NCBI RefSeq assembly: GCF_001613545.1 | Contig: NZ_BDCO01000002.1 | Span: 62,001-126,000, forward strand | Length of the DNA stretch: 64,000 bases | Reading direction: 5' to 3' | Origin: Terrimicrobium sacchariphilum | GTDB taxonomy: Bacteria; Verrucomicrobiota; Verrucomicrobiia; Chthoniobacterales; Terrimicrobiaceae | Shown: positions 58,351-64,000 of the stretch, piece after piece | How positions within the stretch are numbered: the first letter of the stretch is position 1 | How the letters are laid out: every line of letters starts with the position of its first letter | Notes under the pieces: generated by a model | What the model was told of the DNA's origin: nothing | Seen by the model: the letters and a program-made list of their open reading frames with translations, nothing else | Database searches by the model: none | Position numbers and translations under genes: made by a program

Positions 58351-58959
58351 TTAAATAAAAAAGCTGCCCTGGCGGCCGGGGCCGTGAACGCCCTGGATGA
58401 GGATGCCCTCGACGTCGGCGGTCTTCGACGGGCCGGTGATCCAGACGATGCCGGGATCGGCGGGGAAGGCGGTGATGGCTTCGCCGATGGTGCGGACGAG
58501 CCCGGTGCGCGGGACGACGGCGATGTGCCACCATGGGGCCAGCGCGGCCAGCCGGTCGGGCGTGCCGGAGTCGGTGAGAATGACGGTGCCGGACTCCGCG
58601 ATCGCGCCATCGGCCACGGTCACGGCGGCGTCAATACGATCCACCGCGTCGCGCGTGTATTCCGGAACGACCTCAAGGTGCGCGGCGAACTCCGCCGCGA
58701 GGTGCGCGACCTGCGGGGCGAGGTAGACGCTTTTGGCCCCGTCCTTCTTCAGCCACGCGGCGCAATCGGCGGGCGATGCAAAGAAAAACCCCCCGGTGCC
58801 GGTGAGGCGCTTGCGGAAGAGCGTTTCATTGTCCTCCGCAGCGGGAAGCCAGCGCGGGGTGGTCGTGGCGGCGGTGTCGTAATCCGGGTAGGCCGCGCGC
58901 TCCGGGAGCGGGGCGAGGGCTTTGCGGATGCCTTGAAAAATCTGGTCGCGGTGGCTCAT
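58351..58959 (-). CDS. lutC: L-lactate utilisation protein LutC (LUD domain)
   Basis: The 202-residue protein is the LUD-domain subunit of the LutABC lactate oxidase: QIFQGIRKALAPLPERAAYP, ARHLAAEFAAHLEVVPEYT-like regulation region, GAIAESGTVILTDSGTPDRL, VPRTGLVRTIGEAI and a C-terminal GPSKTADVEGILIQGVHGP motif. LutC works with LutA and LutB to oxidise L-lactate to pyruvate. Its start overlaps lutB (ATGA). It lies in a rhamnose operon because rhamnose degradation yields lactaldehyde and lactate. Confidence 0.92.
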   Translation of the reverse strand: MSHRDQIFQGIRKALAPLPERAAYPDYDTAATTTPRWLPAAEDNETLFRKRLTGTGGFFFASPADCAAWLKKDGAKSVYLAPQVAHLAAEFAAHLEVVPEYTRDAVDRIDAAVTVADGAIAESGTVILTDSGTPDRLAALAPWWHIAVVPRTGLVRTIGEAITAFPADPGIVWITGPSKTADVEGILIQGVHGPGRQGSFFI

Positions 58960-60362
58960 GGCTGGCGGTCCTTTCCCTTGGCGGGGCGGTTCTTGTACCA
59001 GGAGCGGAATTTCCCCCCGCGCCACGCGGGCAGGGTGCGGATTTTCAGCCACTCCTGGAGAGCGGGGACGGGAATGAGCGCCTTGGGCGTCAGGTCGAGG
59101 GCGACGCCTGCGTGCATGGCCGTGCGCCACAGCATCGGCGCGGTGGCGAGCAGGGCAAAGGGGGCCATCGGCGGCGTGCCGGGCGAGGGGAGGTGCTCCT
59201 CTTTGGCTCGGTTGCGCAGCTTCAGCAGCAGGTCGGGGATCGGGATGTCGACGGGGCAGACCTCGTTGCACGCGCCGCAGAGGCTGGAGGCCTTGGGCAG
59301 GTCGCCGAGCTGGGCAAAGCCCTTCCCAGCCAGCATGGGCGAGAGCACCGCGCCGAGCGGTCCCGGATAAATGCTGCGATAGGCGTGGCCCGACGCCTGG
59401 CGGTAGACCGGGCAGACATTCATGCATGCGCCGCAGCGGATGCAGCGCAGAATTTCCCGGCAGTCCGACGCCAGGGTATCGACTCGTCCATTGTCCACGA
59501 AGACGACGTGCATCTCGCGCGGGCCGGAAGGCTGGGCGGGCAGGGCAGCGCCGGAGAGAAACTCGGTGTAAACCGTGAGCTGCTGGCCGGTGGCGGAGCG
59601 GGCAAGCAGGTTGAGAAAGACGGCAAGGTCGCGGTCGTGCGGGACGAGCTTTTCCACGCCGATGAGGGCGATGTGCACGCGCGTGCCCGCGAGGCAGAAG
59701 CGCGAGTTGCCCTCGTTGGTCACCAGCACCATGCGGCCAGACTCGGCCACGACGAAGTTTGCCCCCGTCACGGCGGCGTCGGCCTGGAGGTACTTCTGGC
59801 GCAGGAAGGCGCGGGCGCGGCGGGTGATCGTCTCGGGATCGTCGTTGTAATCTCCCAGCCCCTCGCGCTCGAAGCTCTTCGCGATGTCGCGTCGGTTCTT
59901 GTGCAGGATCGGTTTGACGATGTGGCTCGGGTGATCGTGGTCGATCTGGACGATGTATTCGCCGAGGTCGGTCTCGACGGATTCCACGCCATTTTCCTCC
60001 AGGAAGTCATTCAGGTGGATCTCCTCGGAGATCATGCTCTTGGACTTCACCACCTTGCGGCAGCCGGTCTGGTTGAGGATGTCGAGCACGGCCTGCCGGG
60101 CGTCCTGCGTGCTGACGGCGAAGTGCACCTTTACGCCATTGGCGGTGAGGCTGCGCTCGGCCTGTTCCAGATACTGGTCGAGGTGCTCGATGGTGTGCTG
60201 CTTGATCGCACCCGCCAGCTTGCGCAGCGGATCGGGATCGCCAAAGTCCGCGCCGAGGATCTGATAGCGCTTCTCGGTGCCGGCGGCGCTGTTGGACCGC
60301 ACGGCCTGACGCACCTCGGGATCGAGGGTGGCGGCGTAGGTGTCGATCTTCTGGTGAGCCAT
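58956..60362 (-). CDS. lutB: L-lactate utilisation iron-sulfur protein LutB
   Basis: LutB is the iron-sulfur, LUD-domain subunit. ATG 60362 gives 468 residues. The N-terminal LUD part has KSKSMISEEIHLNDFLEENG and ETDLGEYIVQ. Ferredoxin-type cluster motifs CIRCGACMNVCPVYRQ (near 310) and CGACNEVCPVDIP (near 360) follow, then a C-terminal helical domain. It transfers electrons from lactate to the membrane or a carrier. It overlaps lutC at its 3' end and is two bases from lutA. Confidence 0.94.
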   Translation of the reverse strand: MAHQKIDTYAATLDPEVRQAVRSNSAAGTEKRYQILGADFGDPDPLRKLAGAIKQHTIEHLDQYLEQAERSLTANGVKVHFAVSTQDARQAVLDILNQTGCRKVVKSKSMISEEIHLNDFLEENGVESVETDLGEYIVQIDHDHPSHIVKPILHKNRRDIAKSFEREGLGDYNDDPETITRRARAFLRQKYLQADAAVTGANFVVAESGRMVLVTNEGNSRFCLAGTRVHIALIGVEKLVPHDRDLAVFLNLLARSATGQQLTVYTEFLSGAALPAQPSGPREMHVVFVDNGRVDTLASDCREILRCIRCGACMNVCPVYRQASGHAYRSIYPGPLGAVLSPMLAGKGFAQLGDLPKASSLCGACNEVCPVDIPIPDLLLKLRNRAKEEHLPSPGTPPMAPFALLATAPMLWRTAMHAGVALDLTPKALIPVPALQEWLKIRTLPAWRGGKFRSWYKNRPAKGKDRQP

Positions 60363-60364
60363 GG

Positions 60365-61123
60365 TTACGGGGCCTGGGTGAGCGCATCGCGCAGCACCTG
60401 GGCGATGTGGCGGATTTGCAGCGGCTTGCCTTCCTTGTTGGCTAGGCCGGAAAGATGCATAAGGCAGCTCATGTCGCCGGAGACGAGGAAATCGGGATGC
60501 GTCTCCATCACGTGTTCGAGCTTCAGGCGGCCCATCGAGCCGGAGATATGCGGGAAGGCCACGGAAAACGTGCCGCCAAATCCGCAGCACTGCTCCGCCT
60601 CGCCAAAGGCCGCGATCTTCAGCCCCGGGATCGAGCCGAGGAGCTGCAGCGCCGCCGGGCCGCTCTGCGTGCCGCGCGTATGGCAGGCGCGATGAAAGGC
60701 GACGTTGGCCTCCAGGCGGCCCTCCCATTTCGTGATGCCGAGGCCGTTGACGATGAAATCGGCCAGCTCCCAGGTGCGATTGGCGAGGGCCTGCACGGCG
60801 GGCGCGTCGGCTTCTTTTTCAAACTCCAGCGGTGCGCCATGGAAGAGCATCGCCGCGCAGGAGCCGGAGGGAATGACCACCGGCGCGTCGCCGGAAAAGG
60901 TCTTCACCGTATGGCGCATGATCTTGCGAGAGGCGTCCCAGTCGCCCGAGTTGAAGGCGGGCTGCCCGCAGCAGGTCTGCCCCTCGGGAAACTCGATCTC
61001 GCAGCCGAGATGCTCCAGCACCTCGACGGTGGCGCGGGCGACGTCGTCAAAGAACGCATCGCACAGGCAGGTGGCCATGAGCTGCACCTTGCGGCCGGTG
61101 ACAGGAGTGCGGGTGGTTGCCAT
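60365..61123 (-). CDS. lutA: L-lactate utilisation Fe-S oxidoreductase LutA
   Basis: The 252-residue protein has two CCG-type heterodisulfide-reductase-like domains: CLCDAFFDDVARATVEVLEH, GQTCCGQPAFNSGDWD, HRACHTRGTQ and AEQCCGFGGTFSVAFPHISG. This matches LutA/YkgE. It binds iron-sulfur clusters and, with LutB and LutC, oxidises L-lactate. It starts two bases after rhaB stops and ends two bases before lutB. Confidence 0.94.
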   Translation of the reverse strand: MATTRTPVTGRKVQLMATCLCDAFFDDVARATVEVLEHLGCEIEFPEGQTCCGQPAFNSGDWDASRKIMRHTVKTFSGDAPVVIPSGSCAAMLFHGAPLEFEKEADAPAVQALANRTWELADFIVNGLGITKWEGRLEANVAFHRACHTRGTQSGPAALQLLGSIPGLKIAAFGEAEQCCGFGGTFSVAFPHISGSMGRLKLEHVMETHPDFLVSGDMSCLMHLSGLANKEGKPLQIRHIAQVLRDALTQAP

Positions 61124-61125
61124 GG

Positions 61126-62601
61126 TTAAGTGGAGATCAGTTGGAGAAACCTTGCTTCCTCATCGTTCCACGATTCCGTGTCGGAGGGCTCGAAGGTTTC
61201 AAATTCAAAGGAGTTGCGGACGATTTCGCGGCCTTCCTCCAGCGAGGAGATTTCGCCGCGAGCCATAAGCTGGGCGATGATGTTGCCCGTGGCCGTGGCC
61301 TCGATCGGGCCGGCCTCGACCGTCAGCCCCGTGGCGTCGGCGGTCATCTGGTTGAGCAGGGCATTTTGCGAACCGCCGCCGACGATGTGGAGGGTGTCCG
61401 GCAGGTCGGGCATCCACGCGCGGAGCTGGTTGACGAGCACGCGGTACTTCAGGGCGAGGCTGCGCAGGATGACGCGGGCGATGTCCCCCGGTTTCTCGGA
61501 AACAGGCTGGCCGGTTTTGCGGAGATAGTCGGCGATGGCGCGCGGCATGTCGCACGGACGCGAGAAGCTTGCATCATCAGGATCGACGAGTCCGGGGGCC
61601 TTGCTCACCCACGCATGGTCGACGAGTTCGCCATAGTGGAGCTTGCTGCCCTGCGCGTCCCAGTTGCGCTTGCACTCCTGGAGGAGCCACATGCCCGCGA
61701 CGTTCTTGAGGAAGCGCGTGGTGCCGGAGAGTCCCTGTTCGTTGGAGAATCCGGCGGCAAAGGACGCGTCGGTGATGATGGGCGCATCAAGCTCTCGACC
61801 GAGGAGCGACCACGTGCCGGAGCTGAGAAAGAGCGGGTTTTTGGAGCGGGCTGGAGCGCCCGCCACGGCGGAGGCCGTGTCATGGCTGCCGCAGGCGACG
61901 ACATCGACGGAATCGAGCCCGATCTCCGCCGCGAGACTGGCGATGAGCTTGCCGACCTTCGTGCCGGGAGCGGTCACGGGCTTGAGCAGATGGGCGGGGA
62001 TGCCGACCTTTGCGGCCAGCTCCAGGTCCCACTCGGCGGAGCCCGCCTTGAGCAACTGCGAGGTGCTCGCAATGGTCTGCTCGATCACGCGCTCGCCGCT
62101 CAGCCAGTAGGTGAGCAGATCGGGCACAAACAAAAGCTGCGACGCCTCGCGGAGCACCGCAGGATACTGGCGCGCCTCCGCCGCGAGCTGGAAGATGGTG
62201 TTGAAAAATAGGAGCTGAATGCCTGTGCGACCGTAGAGTTCCTCCTTCGGCACGGCTTTGGATACCTCCTCGATCAGCCCGTCGGTGCGGCTGTCGCGGT
62301 ACATCCACGGCAGGCCGAGCAGGCGGCCTCGCTCATCGATGAGGCCGTAGTCCACGCCCCACGTATCGACTGCCACCGAGACGACCTTGTCGCCATGCGT
62401 CTTCGCGGCGGCGGCGATCCCGTTTTTGATATTCGAGAAAAGCTCCGTGATATTCCAGTGCCAGCCCGTCGGGAGCTGGACGCCCTGGTTCGGGAAGCGG
62501 TTCTGGTCTTCGAGCTGGAGCTTGCGGCCGTCGAAGTGACCCGCGACGACGCGTCCGCTGCCTGCTCCGAGGTCGACAGCGAGATAGGTCTGATGAGACA
62601 T
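61126..62601 (-). CDS. rhaB: Rhamnulokinase
   Basis: RhaB phosphorylates L-rhamnulose to rhamnulose 1-phosphate. The 491-residue FGGY-type kinase begins with YLAVDLGAGSGRVVAGHFDG (phosphate-1 motif), then VAVDTWGVDYGLIDERGRLL, and has ACGSHDTASAVAGAPA, SSGTWSLLGRELDAPI and the C-terminal HIVGGGSQNALLNQMTADA. Length matches the family. It follows the DeoR-type regulator by 18 bases and precedes lutA by two. Confidence 0.95.
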   Translation of the reverse strand: MSHQTYLAVDLGAGSGRVVAGHFDGRKLQLEDQNRFPNQGVQLPTGWHWNITELFSNIKNGIAAAAKTHGDKVVSVAVDTWGVDYGLIDERGRLLGLPWMYRDSRTDGLIEEVSKAVPKEELYGRTGIQLLFFNTIFQLAAEARQYPAVLREASQLLFVPDLLTYWLSGERVIEQTIASTSQLLKAGSAEWDLELAAKVGIPAHLLKPVTAPGTKVGKLIASLAAEIGLDSVDVVACGSHDTASAVAGAPARSKNPLFLSSGTWSLLGRELDAPIITDASFAAGFSNEQGLSGTTRFLKNVAGMWLLQECKRNWDAQGSKLHYGELVDHAWVSKAPGLVDPDDASFSRPCDMPRAIADYLRKTGQPVSEKPGDIARVILRSLALKYRVLVNQLRAWMPDLPDTLHIVGGGSQNALLNQMTADATGLTVEAGPIEATATGNIIAQLMARGEISSLEEGREIVRNSFEFETFEPSDTESWNDEEARFLQLIST

Positions 62602-62619
62602 GGGGAGGAGAGAAATGGT

Positions 62620-63378
62620 CTACGCGAGCTCGATGCGAACCCCCTGGGCGGTCAGGGCCGACTCCAGCGCGGGCGACGGCTTTTCATTCGTGATCCACAC
62701 GTCGACGGCGGAGTTTTGCGAATAGAAATAACTGGAGGCCACGCCCGACTTCGACGAATCCGCCAGCAGGTAGACGGACTCCGCACCCTCGACCACGCGA
62801 TGCTTCAACCGGGCCTGCTCCTCGCTCGCCTCGCTCAGGCCGCGCTCGGGATCGATGCCGCGGCACGACACGAAGGCTGAGTCAATGCGGTACAGGTTGA
62901 GCGTTTGCTCCGCCGCCCATCCCGTGCAGGAGAGAGAACTCGACATCAGGTTTCCGCCGAGGAGCACGACATGGACGGCAGGTTTGTCTGCCAGCAAATT
63001 GGCGATCTGCAGCGAATTCGTCACCACGGTGAGCGGGATGTCGGGCAGGGCCTCGGCCAGGTGTTGCACGGTGGTGCTGGGATCGAAGAAAATGGTCTGC
63101 CCCTCGCTGATCTTGGCGACGGCGGCGCGGGCGATCTGGATTTTCGCCCCGGAATTTTGCGCGGCGCGCTCGCGCACGGGGAATTCCCGGCGCTGTGTCT
63201 CCAACCGCACGGCTCCGCCATGGGAGCGCATCAGCATGCCCTCGGCCTCCAGCTTCTCAAAGTCGCGGCGCACGGTCTCCTCGGTCACGCCGAGAGTCTT
63301 GGCCACCTCCGTGGTCCGGACGCTCCCGTGCTTCTTCAGCAGGTCGAGCATTTGACGATGTCGTTCGAGGGCGAGCAT
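62620..63378 (-). CDS. DeoR-family transcriptional regulator of the rhamnose operon
   Basis: The 252-residue regulator has an N-terminal DeoR winged helix (RHRQMLDLLKKHGSVRTTEV, VTEETVRRDFEKLEAEG) and a sugar-phosphate-binding DeoRC domain (IFFDPSTTVQHLAEALP, VVLLGGNLMSSSLSCTG, FVSCRGIDPERGLSEASEEQ). These proteins usually repress until a phosphorylated sugar binds; rhamnulose 1-phosphate is the natural candidate here. It heads the operon and is divergent from rhaD. Confidence 0.92.
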   Translation of the reverse strand: MLALERHRQMLDLLKKHGSVRTTEVAKTLGVTEETVRRDFEKLEAEGMLMRSHGGAVRLETQRREFPVRERAAQNSGAKIQIARAAVAKISEGQTIFFDPSTTVQHLAEALPDIPLTVVTNSLQIANLLADKPAVHVVLLGGNLMSSSLSCTGWAAEQTLNLYRIDSAFVSCRGIDPERGLSEASEEQARLKHRVVEGAESVYLLADSSKSGVASSYFYSQNSAVDVWITNEKPSPALESALTAQGVRIELA

Positions 63379-63465
63379 GTGGGAATCAGTTTGAATGATT
63401 TTTCTTGCCCAATCAATAAAAGAAATTCAGAAGCAAACACAGCTAAACCCACATTCCTCCACTTT
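63379..63465. promoter_or_regulatory. Divergent promoter region of the rhamnose genes
   Basis: This 87-base, AT-rich gap lies between the DeoR-type gene and rhaD. It must hold promoters in both directions and is the expected site for the regulator. I could not define a convincing palindromic operator by eye. Confidence 0.6.
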
Positions 63466-64000
63466 ATGAGCTACAAGTACGTCAATTACCTCTGGGATGA
63501 TGCCAAGGCGGCCTCCCTCGATTTCGTTTCCCTCCTCGTGTACCGCTCGAACCTCCTCGGCTCGGACCAGCGCATCACAAACACGGGTGGCGGAAACACC
63601 TCGTCGAAGATCGTCGAAAAAGACCCGCTCTCCGGTGAGGACGTGGAGGTTCTGTGGGTGAAAGGCTCCGGCGGCGACCTGCGCACGTCGAAGAAGGAGA
63701 ACTTTTCCTCGCTCTACCAGAGCAAGCTCATCGACCTTCAGAAGGTCTACGGTTCCCAGCCCGAGCGCGGTCTCAAGACCCAGGCCGAGGACGACATGGT
63801 GGGCATGTACCCGCATACGACTTTCAACCTGAACCCGCGCCCGTCGTCCATCGACACGCCGCTGCACAGCTTCCTGCCCGGCAAGCATGTCGACCACATG
63901 CACCCAAATGCCATCATCTCCATCGCGGCGAGCCGTCGCTGCGAGGAGCTGACGAAGGAAATCTTTGGCGGCGAAATGGCCTACGTGCCGTGGATGCGTC
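63466..64000 (+). CDS. rhaD: Rhamnulose-1-phosphate aldolase / short-chain dehydrogenase, N-terminal part
   Basis: The gene runs off the right edge; 178 codons are visible. The class II aldolase fold is clear: DQRITNTGGGNTSSKIVE, VLWVKGSGGDLRTSK and the zinc-binding DHMHPNAIISIAAS. In this group of bacteria the aldolase is fused to a C-terminal short-chain dehydrogenase (RhaDE), which converts lactaldehyde to lactate. The N-terminal sequence matches that long type more than the short E. coli RhaD, but the dehydrogenase half is outside the window. It is divergent from the rha-lut operon. Confidence 0.88.
   Translation, partial: MSYKYVNYLWDDAKAASLDFVSLLVYRSNLLGSDQRITNTGGGNTSSKIVEKDPLSGEDVEVLWVKGSGGDLRTSKKENFSSLYQSKLIDLQKVYGSQPERGLKTQAEDDMVGMYPHTTFNLNPRPSSIDTPLHSFLPGKHVDHMHPNAIISIAASRRCEELTKEIFGGEMAYVPWMR

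Overview
The window is a GC-rich, gene-dense piece of a bacterial chromosome, most likely from a Verrucomicrobiota member (Spartobacteria/Terrimicrobium-like). That placement is inferred from four things: the long, chlamydia/plant-type IspG; an LL-diaminopimelate aminotransferase; a PEP-CTERM protein paired with a prepilin-like protein; and a rhamnose operon that carries lactate-oxidation genes. I see no rRNA gene, complete tRNA, transposase, prophage or CRISPR array.

Layout. 1-3.8 kb: end of a cytochrome c assembly-type membrane protein, two cell-wall genes, a YjbQ-family gene, a ParDE toxin-antitoxin pair and a CDF metal exporter. 3.8-9.6 kb: a membrane-lipid and isoprenoid cluster (cdsA-dxr-mscL-rseP-ispG). 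9.6-13.2 kb: a decayed gene, a polar amino-acid ABC transporter and a lone tRNA 3' end. 13.2-18 kb: periplasmic MsrA, a radical SAM protein, an L,D-transpeptidase, and an azoreductase followed by an ECF41 sigma factor. 18-21.6 kb: pyruvate dehydrogenase E1alpha, E1beta and E2. 21.6-25.9 kb: a VOC protein, a lipase-like hydrolase, and secreted, prepilin and PEP-CTERM proteins. 25.9-30.2 kb: metH and a DUF6580 membrane gene. 30.3-34.5 kb: a FecR protein, an outer-membrane barrel and three tandem pseudopilin-like genes. 34.5-40.8 kb: a small operon led by a gutted TetR gene, a CHASE2 adenylate cyclase, a DEDD exonuclease, a TPR protein and a Tat-type peptidase. 40.8-49.3 kb: an ArsR-methyltransferase regulator divergent from metK-ahcY, a phosphatase-GlyA fusion and a BlaI/M56 pair. 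49.4-57 kb: a VOC protein, a secreted paralogue pair, NYN and AlkZ-like proteins, dapL, an esterase and four copies of a TTCGTTT-rich repeat. 57-64 kb: the rhamnose operon (rhaA-lutC-lutB-lutA-rhaB-deoR) divergent from rhaD.

How the parts work together. MetH, MetK, AhcY and GlyA form a methionine and one-carbon cycle. The ArsR-methyltransferase protein probably controls part of it, because the regulator-metK gap and the region upstream of DUF6580-metH share an ATCAAGATAT box and an ATAT-N4-ATAT core. The rhamnose cluster can convert rhamnose to dihydroxyacetone phosphate and lactaldehyde/lactate, and LutABC can oxidise the lactate to pyruvate. Pyruvate can then enter the PDH complex encoded at 18-21.6 kb.

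The least ordinary signals are the TTCGTTT repeat family, the in-frame phosphatase-SHMT fusion, the putative SAM/SAH regulon that includes DUF6580, a two-palindrome repeat present twice, the pseudopilin triplet, and the TetR gene that lost its DNA-binding domain but kept its operator.
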